Shown here: piece by piece, positions 1 through 13,100 of the stretch
Layout: each line of letters begins with the position of its first letter
How positions within the stretch are numbered: position 1 is the first letter of the stretch
Assembly: GCF_027596085.1 (NCBI RefSeq)
Contig: NC_072465.1
Coordinates: 6,614,102-6,678,101, forward strand
Origin: Anoplopoma fimbria
Lineage: Eukaryota; Chordata; Actinopteri; Perciformes; Anoplopomatidae
Length of the DNA stretch: 64,000 nucleotides
Direction of reading: 5' to 3'
The notes under the pieces: generated by a model
The model's input: the letters and a program-made list of their open reading frames with translations, nothing else
The model's database searches: none
What the model was told of the DNA's origin: nothing
Made by a program: the position numbers and the translations under genes

Positions 1-47
1 CTGACCAAACATGGCAACATGTTAAACTCTCTTTATTTTTCTTTCAG

Positions 48-746
48 GTGCACACCCATCCCTCACGGCAGGGCCACTCCCCCAAAGCTCTAGCAGTGCC
101 AGCAGATGCAGCCTCTGATACTCCTGTGCCAAGGCACATGATGCAGCTGTTTGCTGTGCTCTGCATTCAAACCAGCCACTATGTGTCCTTTGTCAAATTC
201 GGCCCTGATCCTCACTCCTGGCTCTTCTTTGACAGCATGGCAGACAGATGTGGTGAGATATATATTCAGCTTGTTTTATTTACTTTAATAGATTGTTTCT
301 TGGCTTGAGTAGGAAATCTTTTCTTCCATTAGTTGCATTATAGAATCAAGAAATAATTTTATTCTGATGTTCGTGCAAACTCTGCCTTTTGTTTTTCCTA
401 CGGAGTGGTTACCCATGACTGCCTTATTCTCTGATAAGGCAGCCTCGACAGTGTTGGATAAAGCCACACTCTGACGTCTATGACTGGTCTTTATCTCGTC
501 TTGAGCTGATGTCTAATCTTAAGGCCATTTGTTGTGACAGGTGATGATCAACATGGCTACAACATTCCCGTGATCCGAGCTTGTCCGGAGTTGGGTGACT
601 TCCTGTCCAAGCCAGAGGAGGAGCTGGCTTGTTCAAACCCCTCCCAGGCTTCTGAGCTAGTGCGCAGGCTCCTATGTGACTCTTACATGTTTTTATATCA
701 AAACCCAGCCACACCACTTTCCAAGCCAAACCACCAGGAGCCTTAA
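48..746 (+). CDS. cyld: CYLD-family ubiquitin carboxyl-terminal hydrolase, last two coding exons (5' part outside window)
   Basis: Two exons encode the C-terminus of a CYLD-type deubiquitinase, which cleaves Lys63- and Met1-linked ubiquitin chains and dampens NF-kB signalling. Exon 48-252 follows a strong acceptor (ctttcag) and ends before GTGAGA. Exon 541-746 follows gttgtgacag and ends at TAA 744-746. The codon split across the intron restores Gly. The first exon carries LFAVLCIQTSHYVSFVKF and LFFDSMADR, the motifs around the catalytic His and the following Asp of the CYLD USP fold. The second ends in RRLLCDSYMFLYQ, as in the human C-terminus. The family is clear. Teleosts carry more than one CYLD-like gene, and I cannot tell which copy this is. 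The N-terminal CAP-Gly and catalytic Cys regions lie upstream of the window. I see no certain poly(A) site: ATTAAA at 1083-1088 is possible, and AATAAA at 1585 belongs to a LINE remnant. Confidence 0.93.
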
Positions 747-1089
747 ACGTTTGTGCGGACGAGGACATGACGTTCCAATAACAGTGCCTCAATAACCTTG
801 CATCTGTGTGTAATCAAGCGGAATATGTGTTTGTTATTACATATAATGGCAGGGAACTGAAACAGATGCTTCTAACATCATGGAGGAAAACAATACTGTT
901 GAAGAGAAACTGACTATGAAGGATTGAAGTTAAAGTTCATGTAGATCTCTAAGGAGAGAAAGAATGTCAGTTAGTGCTAACTGTCCCCGCTCAAACACTC
1001 TCTGATCACAACAACACTGCTTTCAAAACACCAATCCGAGTCAAACTAATTATAAAGCAATGTAAAGAAAACTATTTCCAACATTAAAA

Positions 1090-1615
1090 GCCAAAGTAGA
1101 TAAGAATGTCTTTGTACTGTCAGAGATCAAGTACAGGCTCAGACCACATACTGGAAATCCTAATAGGAAGACACAAAATCATGGCAACCAAAAGAAAACA
1201 GTGTGTGGTCACTGTTGGACAGGTGAGGCTGAGACAGAAGCACTTCCTCCTAAATTATAAAGCATCCAATGAAATAAGGAAGAATTATTTTGACCAATTT
1301 AACTCTGTTATCCCAGATTTAGAAAGAGTTTAATGACCTCTCAAAATTGTAAATACTCCTAGGAGAAGGAGACAAGGCATATCTTGTTGCGCAATATGTG
1401 TCAACATGCCACAACCTGAGGGACAGTGAATGGTCTAGACACATGTGAGTTTGTTTAAAAGTAATTGTAATACTGTACATATGTCATTATTATATAACAA
1501 TCATAATGTTGTGTTAATACTAATATTATTGTGTACCTTTGTATTTTGATGCTTTGGCAACATTGTTACTGAAACTTTCATGCCAATAAAACCACATTGA
1601 ATTGAATTGAATGAG
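1090..1615 (+). mobile_element. Decayed non-LTR retrotransposon (LINE, probably CR1/L2 clade) 3' end
   Basis: The translation contains QKHFLLNYKASNEIRKNYF and then, in another frame, LLGEGDKAYLVAQYVSTCH. This order resembles the extreme C-terminus of fish LINE reverse transcriptase proteins. The two parts are separated by a frameshift near 1325 and an in-frame TAA at 1350, so the copy is dead. The end of the element shows the usual pattern: the phrase 'ttggcaacattg', AATAAA at 1585-1590, then a short TTGAA repeat tail (attgaattgaattgaatg). The 5' part is missing, as expected of a truncated insertion. The clade assignment rests on motif memory only. Confidence 0.72.
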
Positions 1616-3900
1616 CTGTAAAGTATTACACTCTGAACTCCTAAACAATGTCTTCTTTAACATTGAATGTCTTGCTTTTGTTTCACTGAGATTACTTACA
1701 CCAATCATTTTTCAAAGGAAACTGACATTATACATAAATGACTAAATTGCTGCTGTATGCAAGTTAGTTGGAAAGCTAAAGTTTACTCATGCACTTGGTG
1801 ACATGTTTGTGTGGTGTTGCAGTGTTGGTGCGTTAATTTTTTTTCTCTTGATTGTCAGTTGTGACCTAAAACACTTACTGAATCCTTCCAGGTCATGAGA
1901 ACTTCATGCGTTTTCTTGTTGTTGATACGCTGTATCTTTGAAAAAACAAAGTTTGGAATGGGAGATTGGGCTTGGCTGGGGGCACTGTTGCGTCACCAGA
2001 AAATAACCTTCCATTACTCACAAACTACTTGATGAGTAATTAAATTAATTTGGTCCCTGAACAGATACAGGTGTCTGCTAACAATTTATCAAGTTTCTCT
2101 CAAAGCCCAACCCAAATGTGAAAGAGTCCATTTGTCCAAAATTCTGCCCAGAACAGTTGGGACACTCTGCTCTGGGCTAAAAAAAAATTCAGCAAATTGC
2201 AGTCTTCATTTTTTACACTTTAAAAGAGTTCTTTGAGAAAAAAAAATTAAATTCTAGAATTATTATATTGTCACAAAGTAGGAACTATAAACAATAATAA
2301 CTCAAACCCCCAAGTTAATTGTCCCAATTGGAAGGGCAGACACACTTTGGACTTGTGCTATTTCTGAACAAAAAATCAACTGAAAGGCCAGAAAGTAAGC
2401 TCTCCACAAATATGTGTTTTGTATGTGGCAAATCTTAAAACAATATGGTAGAACAAAAGTACCAAAAGTACCAAAAATGTACTTGCATGCCGTAGATTTC
2501 AAAACTGAATAAAATGTGATGAATATTCTTCCCTTTCCATTGAGGTCGAAAGTGAAGAAGGTTTGGCTGAGTATCAGCATGATGAAGGGCATTGGCATCG
2601 TTCCTTCACAAGGAACGATGCCAATGCCCTTCATCATGCTTCATCATCCTGACTTGTGAAAAGACACTGTCCCAGATGTCCACCTGTCCCTTCCAACCCT
2701 ACTCTACCCTCCATGTTTTACTTTGTATTGAATTTACTATAAACAATTGCACCGTGTGCAGATTTTACAAGGGCATATTACTGGATCTGTGATATAGTTG
2801 TTTTCGTCAATACGATTTCTACATAGATATAATCTATGTAGATTGTAGTTAGAAATCAGTGAATTATAGATGAACAGAATTTTACTAAAAATAAGCGTGC
2901 AGAGCCCTTAAAGAAGATTCACCACCAGCTATCAGCATATTTAGCAGTAATTTACAGTGTGAATAATGAATTATGATCTGCTCAATCAGCTACATCTAAA
3001 ACGTCTTTATATGCTAAATATTAAGAGTCTAGACATAAGGTAGTGCTTTTTAAATTCTGTGAGGACAGGTGAGCCGTATGAGGTAATATTATGGACTGCA
3101 ATGCCCTCTTGTGGAGAAATATGAGTTTGCCATGAACATAGTTCAATCGATACACCGTCATTCATCTCTAACTGATAAATACTTTTTTTTAAATATAATT
3201 TGCTTATTACCAGTATTTATGCTGACCCACCAAATCACACAAGTATGTTCATTATTCTCATAACCTCTGAGGGTAAACAAGGATTCATTAAGAAATAGTC
3301 TTGGTTTTAAAAACAATTGCCCAAATAAGTTGTTAAACAAATGTTAAAGAGCAAGCTGCCATGTCATTATAATAAAGTAAAAAATATTTTAAAATGCTGA
3401 TGTTTTTTAGATGATGAACTGTGTATTCAGATTTGATTTCTTAGTTATTCAGTGGTCATCTGTCAACCATAAAAATAAAAATAAATCACATTATCATTCA
3501 TCATCTAAAGATAATTCAGTTTTTTCTTCTTCTGAACTATACCTTTGAATTTCAATTCCCTCAACTACAGTCTTTCTCTTTGAGTTGTTATGTGATGGGC
3601 CTTTCGGCTCTCAAGGTTGTGTATGGCAAGACAGCTCCTGTCTGTTACGCTCCGCGCATCCTGGCCTACACTGAGTTTGAAATCCCTAAAATACATTTGA
3701 TATGAATAATCACTTAATGCCATAAGGGTGGGCGTTTATAGGGTATCTGAAAGGATGATGATATGAATGTTGTTGTTACTATTACTAATGATATGTACAA
3801 AGAGCTGCTCCTCCCTTTTGCTCTCAGACACTTATCAGATCAAGTGAATTCAAACAATAAATAAGAAGAGCACTGAGCCTGGAGCAGCGTGTGCTCCTGA
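1616..3900. other. Intergenic, CYLD-like gene to top1; no gene seen
   Basis: This is AT-rich sequence with scattered short open frames only, and no splice-flanked coding blocks. The only structured element is the perfect inverted repeat at 2576-2640, listed separately. A shorter one, with 10-bp arms and a 3-nt loop, lies near 2820 (ctacatagat / atctatgtag). The rest holds nothing I recognise. Confidence 0.6.
2576..2640. repeat. Perfect 31-bp inverted repeat with 3-nt loop
   Basis: The left arm 2576-2606 and the right arm 2610-2640 are exact reverse complements over all 31 bases, separated only by CAC at 2607-2609. The bases just outside (C2575 and T2641) do not pair, so the symmetry ends sharply. 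An RNA copy would form a very stable 65-nt hairpin. No gene of either flank includes it. Confidence 0.95.
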
Positions 3901-4005
3901 CACATGTGTACCTCACTCAGGAGGACTGTGTGTGCCCATCGTGGGCCTGAAGAGCAACACGTTTTATCAAGAGGAGGAGCTACACTGCTCCACCATTTAA
4001 ATCGA

Positions 4006-4017
4006 TGCGCATGCGCA
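4006..4017. promoter_or_regulatory. NRF-1-type palindrome in the top1 promoter
   Basis: TGCGCATGCGCA is a perfect 12-bp palindrome matching the NRF-1 (YGCGCAYGCGCR) consensus. It lies about 130 bp upstream of the top1 start codon, in the likely proximal promoter. NRF-1 sites are typical of TATA-less housekeeping promoters, which fits a constitutively expressed topoisomerase. The transcription start cannot be fixed from sequence alone. Confidence 0.6.
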
Positions 4018-4149
4018 TTAGTGTACAATTGGGACTTACGTCTCTTACACAACTGTGCCTTTCTTCATTCTGCCTGCATCTCCTCGCCGGTGTGTGGTAT
4101 CCCTACACGTTACTCATTTTTGATTTTTCAATCAAACAACACTTAGGAA

Positions 4150-7100
4150 ATGAGTGGGGACCATTCCCACAGTGTGGACCAGGTAAAGTCATCTCCGGTG
4201 ATGACCGGTTACAATTTCTTGCTCCCATTGTATTTGCCTGGTTTGACCAGATAACTTGGCTAACTGTGGACAGTGCCTGCTAGCGCGCGTTAGCCGAGTG
4301 TGTTTGTAACGCTACGCCAACTCATTTCGTTGTTAACAGCCTTTTGACACTCCCCACCACGTCCCTGCCCGTGGTGTGGCGGAGAGGTGCTGTCTAGATG
4401 GCCCTCGGGTTGGAGCAGCTGGTCATTAACAAAGTGTGCTAGCACCACATTCACTGTGGCGCTAGCCGTAGCGGCGTCGGTGTCAGCCGCTACACACCGT
4501 ATCAGCCAGCGCACCAGGCTAGCATGTTAGCTAACAAACTCCCTTTGCTACCCAGCAAGTTCAAAGTTAGTTAGCCGGCTAGTTAGCCACTACGATATCT
4601 AACATCCATCTGTTTTTGATTTTTCAGATTGACTGTGGCTCTCGTTTCAATGGTAAGTGTGTGACACAACGCCATTGAGTTACAGGGCTGTTTTATCCCA
4701 CATTGTGACATGTCTTTACTGTAACGTTACGGTAGTTCCCAGCAGAGGACAGAAATGGCGTCCAGAGACTAAGTCCTCTGTCTCACTCTCAAGCGCCTAT
4801 TGTTCAAAACGCAGGTCTAATAAAAGCTTTTCCGATCCGTATTTACTCGATTGGAGTCATTATTGGGATACACCTAGAGGTGTTTTATCAGTTTATCACA
4901 TTATTATGTCTTTATGGTTGGCTTTTAATAGCATATTTCTCACCTGAAAGTGAGGGTTTGGGGGTTGAGGACTTAGTCTCTGCGCCATTTTCTTTTTCGG
5001 TGTAGCGGCCTGACTGTACAGCAAGCTGAACCCAGACTGTGAAGTGCAGATGGCTGTGTGGAAGAGCACTGCGAAGACATAGTGCTTCATTAAGATCTCA
5101 CGCAGTGACCAAGAAGTCTAGTTTGTATTTGCGATCAGTGACGCTTTTTTATGGTTTACGTTATTTTGTGTTGTAGCTTCAGGGACTGAACATTTCCACA
5201 CGCTGTTAGAAAGTGAACAGTTTTAAGTTGAACCACAATTCAACTGTCAACAACTTTAAGTCATCATCACACAAGTTAAGATAAGGTACATTTGTTTTAA
5301 GAGCATCCTGACCAATTTAAAATATAAAATTAGGTTTTTTTTGTTTTGCTATATTTCATGCTATTTTGGGATTTGTCTGTCTTTAAAAGTCAAAAAGCCT
5401 AAATCAAGCATTCAAACGGGCAACACCCACACCCATATACATACCAAGAAAACTCAGTTTGTTTTCAAGTCCAGTTAAGCAGGACTAACTTTTTTTCTTA
5501 TGGTGTACACTTTATGGACACTTGACTACCTTGGGCAAAATATTAATGGTCTGGTTAATTGAAACTATTCAGTTGTCTAAATGACTCTTAGCAGCCACGC
5601 ATGAGTTATTGATCTTAGATTTACTTATCTATGTATCTGCAATGCTTAAAATAATCTAGAAAACTGTAGCAGTCCATTTATTTGGCTGTCATTCATCAGC
5701 ATGGAGAAACGCTCGACAAAGACATAATGCACCTTGGCTTCACTTATAACTTCATAAGATTAACCGCCATGGTTGGCTTTTTAAAAGAGCATTTTAACTC
5801 TGGCCGGGTTTGAAAAGGTGACATAATTTGTCAGCGCTCTTAACCTTTTTACCAACACAAATTGTACTTTATGCATACATGATGCTTAAGCACAACTTGT
5901 GTCTGCTAGTCAATCGCATCATTCCCATGTTCTTAATGTTTGTATTTCATCTGTTGAGTTCAAAATTCTTCACTATGTAGCGTTGAATCACAGTGATTTA
6001 GTTACAAAACAACTGAGTCATTTTCAAATAGTGGATAAACAGTGAACTAGTTTTACAACGATACATTTAACAATTAAGGAAAAGCTCCAAGTCTGTTCAT
6101 GTTGTAGTATATCTTTAAGAACAAATCACTCACTAGTTTAAAGAATTTCAGCCTGAATATGTATGCAGTTGATTTGTTCTACCCTGGCGTACAAGGGGGG
6201 ACAGTATGGACAATTTATTTTTAGGACATGTTGGTCTACAAAGCTGTTAGCTGTCAGCTCTGCTCGTGACCAGTTTTATAGCTAAAAGCATACCCCGAAG
6301 CATGTAGACTTGATTTGGTGTTTGTTTATATAAAAGTTTGGGTGTTTGCACTTGTGATTTTGATGATTGCTATTATTCCTTTTATTAATTTTTTTCTTTT
6401 TTACCCAGCTGTGGTATACAAATTAAAAGAATGTGAAAGCCGACTTTTTCCCTGACATGTTTTAACCTGTCTGTTTCATATTGTCTCATAAACAATGAGG
6501 CTCATACAGGCAGTAGGTGGTGCTGTGCTACTGTCTAATATATTTTCTGTCTACTTCGTGCATGACTTTCAGATTGTGGCGCATGTTCAGACCTTGTGTC
6601 TAGCCATTTTATTCATATTTTTATCTAAAAATAATATATGGGGGGGACTTGGCCCTTCCCACGTTGATGGTTGATAAGATTGTCTTTCTTAGTGTTCACT
6701 TTTGTTAGTCTTTCCCACTTGAGTATAGAATGATACTATGACTATAAATGTAGGTACACAGCAATCCTACTATTTCTTCCATCCATTGATGGGTTGTTTA
6801 AGTCAATATCTTTCACTCTTGAAGAAGGTGACACTGTTTTCTTCTCAGACTCTCACAAGCATAAAGACAAGTATAAAGACAAGGAACACAAACATAAGGA
6901 CCACAAGAAGGATAAGGAACGGGAAAAATCAAAGCATGGCAACAGGTATGGTGTGTGTGCTTCCAGATTCTTCATAAATGTGTGTTTCTGGTGGTATAGT
7001 TGCTCAAAGTGGACATGACAAACCACTTGTTTATGGCAGTATTTGCTGTATTCAATAGTCGAAGGTTAAACAACCTTAATTCATTTTGTATTTATATTTT

Positions 7101-10100
7101 CTTAACTCAAGCGATCACAAGGACTCCTCTGACAAAAAACACAGAGACAGGGAGAAGGAAAAGATGAAGCACAAAGATGGCAGCACAGACAAACACAAGG
7201 ACAAGCACAAGGAGAAGAAGGTGAATTACCATGCACATAATTCATGGAGGAATGAACATGTGGTTGTGCATATAATGTTATGATTTTAGGGTTCATGAAT
7301 CATTCTGCGATATTAGGCTGCACCACATCATACACATGTTCATGGCTTGCAGATATTTAATCTGCGATGTACACACATGTACAACATATACATTTATTTC
7401 CCACCTTCTGTCTCAATTATGAAAGATTTGACAAATGTGTCCTTTCTCCCTGGACATGATTATGATCAAAAACATGCATAGAAAATGGACCACTACATGT
7501 TGACTTATAGGCAATTGCTTGTATTTTGTCAGAATTCCGAATTTGGTTGGTGAATGCCTTTGATAAATATAAAAAATAAAGTATACTCAAATGGGCTAGA
7601 TGTATATAATATCAGACATTCTTGTTCACTCCTATGTATTTCAATGTCCTATATTCTGAGTCCAAGGTTGCTAAACGGTATAGATGCTCATACTTCTTTG
7701 CCTGAGATTAGACAGGCTTGTCAACTCATTACACTGTTTCAGTCCACTCAAACTTGTTAGAGTTGGGGGGGGGGATTAAAGTTCTGGACCCTGGCAACTA
7801 GCTTCTACCACTCGGAACCAACCAACTGTCTTATGCAGAAAATACTAAAATGTTAGTTCAGATTGAAGAAAATGAATTATGAATAACCATCGTAATTATA
7901 GTATTTAACAACTGGACTGTGATTAAGCTTTTATTATGCAGACATGCTTTAAAATTGTTTTCCTTTTAAAAACTTTGTGTAAATCTTTCAGATGAAGCCC
8001 CTTGATGTTAAAATTAAAAAGGAAAATGGCTTTGCCAGGTATGTCAATTTAATTTAAGTACTACATTTACTGTACCCTCGGATATGTTTATATGAAGCAA
8101 TTTCTGATTTTGATGTGTTTTTTGTTCTGCAGCCCTCCACAAGTGAAGTCTGAGCCTGAGAATGATTTTTACCACTCTCCTAAAAATGAGAAGTCTCTAA
8201 AAAGAGAACGGGATGATGATAATGAGTGAGTGGCATTTTGCAACAAGGTTTTCTTTTATGCTTTCTGTGTCTGTTTCAGAGGGTTATGGTGTTTTTGTAA
8301 AGTTGTCTGTGACCAAATTTGTAACACAAGTTGTTTTTCAGCTCTGAATTCAAGTCCAAAAAAGTTAAGATTGAAAATGACAAGAAGGTCAAGAAAAGAA
8401 AACAAGATGAGGAGGTGAGCGATTGGCAACTTGGGTTTGGGCTTTTTCTTTAAACAGTGAAATTGGGCCCCTTTACTCCTAAATGTTTGGGAAAGCACAA
8501 AATGGGGGATATCCTGAATAATTGGAGAGGCTGAAGTCTCACTGTTTTTTTGTTTTTTGTTTTTTTGTGTGTTTTTGCTGATACTTCTGTTATTTTGTGA
8601 CAAACTATGCGCAATATAACTCTGTTTCTCTTCCCTTTTTAGGATATCAAGCCCAAAAAGACAAAAAACAAAAGAGCAGTCGCTGATGGAAAAAAGAAAG
8701 CAAAAAAAGAGCCAGAGGAGAAGTGGAAATGGTGAGTTATTCATGTCAGCCAGCTGAACGATACTTGCATGCCTATCAATGTGGGGATGGGGCAAGTGTG
8801 GATGTATTTTGTGTTGTTGTTGGATCTAGCAAGGTTTTGTTTCTGTTTTTTTTTTTTTTAAACTCCTTATTCGATGGAATTATTTGGTGAATTCCAGGTG
8901 GGAGGAAGAGAGATACACAGATGGTGTCAAATGGAAGTTTCTGGAACACAAAGGACCTGTTTTTGCACCACCATACGAGCCTCTTCCTAGTAACGTCAAG
9001 TTTTACTACGATGGTAAGATTGTTTTTCCCACTGGAGTCAGTCAAGGGCTATACTGTTGAACCATGTAAGTTGTGGGGGAAAACACACTTATTTTACTCA
9101 CATTTTAGGTAAGCACATGAAGCTCAGCCCAGAGGCAGAAGAGGTGGCCACGTTCTTTGCCAAAATGCTGGACCACGAGTACACCACAAAGGATATCTTT
9201 CGAAAAAACTTCTTTAAAGATTGGAGAAAGGTAGGAAGAAAAGGCACCTGTAAATCAAATGACATAAAAAAAAAACAAAAAAAAAACTCTGATTTTGGGA
9301 AATTAGTAGATTCTTGTAAAGTCTGTTTTAAGATTTCTGATTTTAAGTGTACGGTGTTTTGCTGTTGCAGGAAATGAATGCTGAGGAAAAGGCTAAGCTG
9401 ACAGACCTTAATAAGTGCGACTTTAATGAGATGAGCGACTACTTCAAGGCACAGTCTGAAGCCAGGAAGGCCATGTCAAAGGATGAGAAACTGGTAAAGT
9501 ATTACATTGTATGTAATGTATGTCTAGGGAAAACGCTGTTACAGTCGGCCACCCAATATATTAACCTACCATACGTGACAATGGTCCAATATCACTTGTT
9601 ACCTTTTTGTTTAATTCCATAGTTGTTGTATATTTGATGAAATGCTTGCCAGCCACATTAGCCCTTGGTCTACGTCAACATCAATCTGTATCCCAAACAT
9701 TTTTGTGATGAGGATCTGAAGAAGTCAGTAATTAAATATAAAGTAAATCCTTTCAAGTGGCAACCTCTCAACCATGCTACATAAACGATTATTTTTTTGG
9801 CCGTGTGTTTTCAAGTAAAGTTAGCTTAATCAAATGCACTACCTTGAATAAGTATCCGCCTCATTTACACTTTCATATTTTGAGTTAGAGTTAACATTTC
9901 AAACGAGATGGAGATCTTGAAGTATTTTTGTTTCCTTCCCTGTGTAGAAAATAAAGATGGAGAATGAGCGGCTCTTACAGGAGTACGGCTTCTGCATCAT
10001 GGACAACCACAGGGAGCGTATCGCTAACTTTCGCATTGAGCCCCCGGGCCTGTTCCGCGGCCGTGGAGACCACCCAAAGATGGGCATGCTCAAACGTCGC

Positions 10101-13100
10101 AGCAGGCCTAAAGACATCATCGTCAACTGCAGCAAGTCAGTGTTTTATTTTTTCTTCGCTTTTTCCGGTGCTGGTGAACGGATGTTTTAAGTGGGTGTAA
10201 CAATGACATGTTTTATTAATGTGCTCTTCACAGGGACTCTAAGCACCCAGAGCCTCCTCCAGGCACTAAGTGGAAAGAGGTTCGTCATGACAACAAGGTG
10301 ACTTGGCTGGTGTCGTGGACGGAGAACATTCAAGGCTCGATCAAATACATCATGCTGAACCCCAGCTCAAGGATCAAGGTGGGCTGTTGGGCAAAGTACT
10401 GCACTAAAAGGAGATTCAGACCTGGTTTAAAATTGGTCTTTGACCATTCTTCTGTGTAGACTTAATAACTATATATTATGGTAACTTCATCCATAAGATG
10501 CATGATCTGTAACTAAGTAAATGTTTCATGGTTACATTTCAAGCCTTTTTATAATCTGTTAAAAATCAATTTTGCTCCACTAGATGGCAAACCTTGGGAA
10601 AGCGATGTCACATGTATGCTGTACTGTGTAAAAACCTACTAATTTGAGTTCAAAAGACTGCATGATACTGAAACATAGCCCCATCTAACTCATTAGTTAC
10701 TAATTTGTTCTCGCTTTTGTTTTGCTGCAGGGAGAGAAAGATTGGCAGAAGTATGAAACTGCTCGTAGACTGAAGAAATGTGTGGACCGTATCAGAACCC
10801 AGTACCGTGAAGACTGGAAGTCTAAGGAGATGAGGATCAGACAAAGGGCTGTGGCACTCTACTTTATTGACAAGGTGAGGCGCATCATGCAATTTGAAAT
10901 AATGACTGGCTTGCTGGACATTCTGTCACTTTGTTCAGTGTATAAAGCTTTATGGAGTTTAATGTTGTAGATTTTTTTTTATTTTGGTTTGTTTTTAGAC
11001 GATGGCTGTTACTTATGGGGGTTTAGCGGGTGCTTAGCCACAGTGAGTGTAATGTCTTTGTAAGTTGGCTTTAATCCAGCTGTCCTGATGTACTCTAGCT
11101 GGCCCTGAGAGCGGGTAATGAGAAGGAGGAAGGAGAGACTGCGGATACAGTGGGCTGCTGCTCACTGAGAGTTGAACACATCAAACTCTATCCAGAGAAC
11201 GACGGTCAAGAGTATGTGGTGGAGTTTGACTTCCTTGGTAAAGACTCCATTCGCTACTACAACAAAGTCCCTGTGGAGAAAAGGGTAAGAACTGTAAATC
11301 AGTGTTTTGTTTTGAGGATGCTAAACTTTGCCTCTGTATTTATACCTATTCTGCCTTTTTCTAGGTATTTAAGAATCTTCAGTTGTTTATGGAGAACAAG
11401 GAGACTGATGATGACCTGTTTGATCGCCTGAATGTAAGCAAAACATAAACTCGGAAAGTAAAACTATAAATCCTGTTTTGTTTTTCCAGGAAAAACTTTA
11501 CTAATGCCTAGACTTTTATTTAGGAAGACCGTTTCTAAAGTACCAGGGGCCTGTACTACAAAGCAGAATTCAGGGATAGCGTGGGAACTTCAGGTTTAAC
11601 GGTGCTTTTTAGGAGATTGGGAGCTTTTTGATGGCCTCTCAATGACTCAACATGTCGATGGTGAGCTGGTGGCTCATGGCGAACGCTTTTAACAGTGCAA
11701 ACTATGGGGAAAGAACTTACGGAGCCAACTGGGTTTACCTGAGGGAAAACTGAAGCGTGTGACCAATGCTTCCACGATAACGTTGCAGAGCAGCAGCTGT
11801 GAGCTAACCAGTGTGCACCAACATGCACCGTGCACTGCCGACTGAGCTATATAAATAGGGAAACGAGAATCTAGGATAACAACACGCACAAATGTAATTC
11901 TAGTAGCGAAGGCCATTCTGGGTTCCAGCCCTTTTTCACTCCACAGAAGGAAGCAGATAAATTGCCATTATGAAAGCCAAAGGCAGGAGTAGCGTGTTTC
12001 AGGCTTAACAAAGCTGAGCAAAGTCTCCTCAGATGGTTTAATTATTTAAGTAGTGGCCCCAATCACATTGTTTAATCACCACGAAGTATGCAGTCTTTAA
12101 ATAATTGCATGCGCAAAAGTCCCGCCAGTAATGTCTCTTGGCATATGGGGATATGTTTCAACAGCTTTATAAAAAATAACCAGCAAGTTTCGTGATGTTG
12201 GGGCAAGCTGTCAATATTTTGGCACCCCCTATTGAGCAATTGCAAAATTGTTTTTCACACATGGTCAAACTTGTCATAAAACATATCCTGCAAATTTTGT
12301 TTTGATTGAAAATATTATTTCTGATTTATAGTCTTTTTTTTGTTTTGTAAAACATGCAGCTCTGCTGACAGACTTGTACCTGATTGGTCATATGCTGCAA
12401 GCACCGCCCCTTTCTATGTGAGCGCGCTGACGGTCACATTGAGGAACCATTGGTTGATTTACCCGGTTGACTGTCTTAGGACAGTTAAGTGTGATTGCGG
12501 GTTATTTTGGGGGATAATTAAGCCAGATAACAAAAAGATAACCAGGGTATTTTTCAATGTTGTTCGCACTCAGAAACCAGTTTCTTTGTGTAATTGTTTC
12601 TCCCCAGACTTCTGTTCTGAACAAGCACCTTCAGGAGCTGATGGACGGACTGACAGCCAAAGTCTTCCGTACCTACAACGCCTCAATCACCTTGCAACAG
12701 CAGTTGAAGCAGCTCACAAGTGGTACGTCTCAACCTGCAGTCAAAGGATTTAAAACCACATTTTCACTCAAATCAAGCTTCATTTAATCCCATGTAGAGA
12801 TAAATGGAAGGTGTAAACAACATCATGCATCTTTATTGTTGGCTTAGATTTAACAGGCTTTTCATCTGTGTGTGACTACTACAATGAATCAATCTGCATA
12901 TAGAAAACTCATACATCCCGTCTCTCCCTAGCGGAAGAGAACGTTCCAGCCAAGGTCTTGTCCTACAACAGGGCCAACAGGGCTGTGGCCATCCTGTGTA
13001 ACCATCAGCGGGCTCCACCAAAGACATTTGAGAAGTCTATGCAGAACCTACAGGCTAAGGTTAACATGTGTTTTTGAATACTTCTGACAGACTCGCATTT

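Noticed and set aside
8256..8795. 179-codon open frame on the minus strand
   Set aside because: It is the antisense shadow of the Lys-rich top1 exons 7-8 and their introns. The Phe/Leu-rich product is what reversed AAG/AAA codons give.
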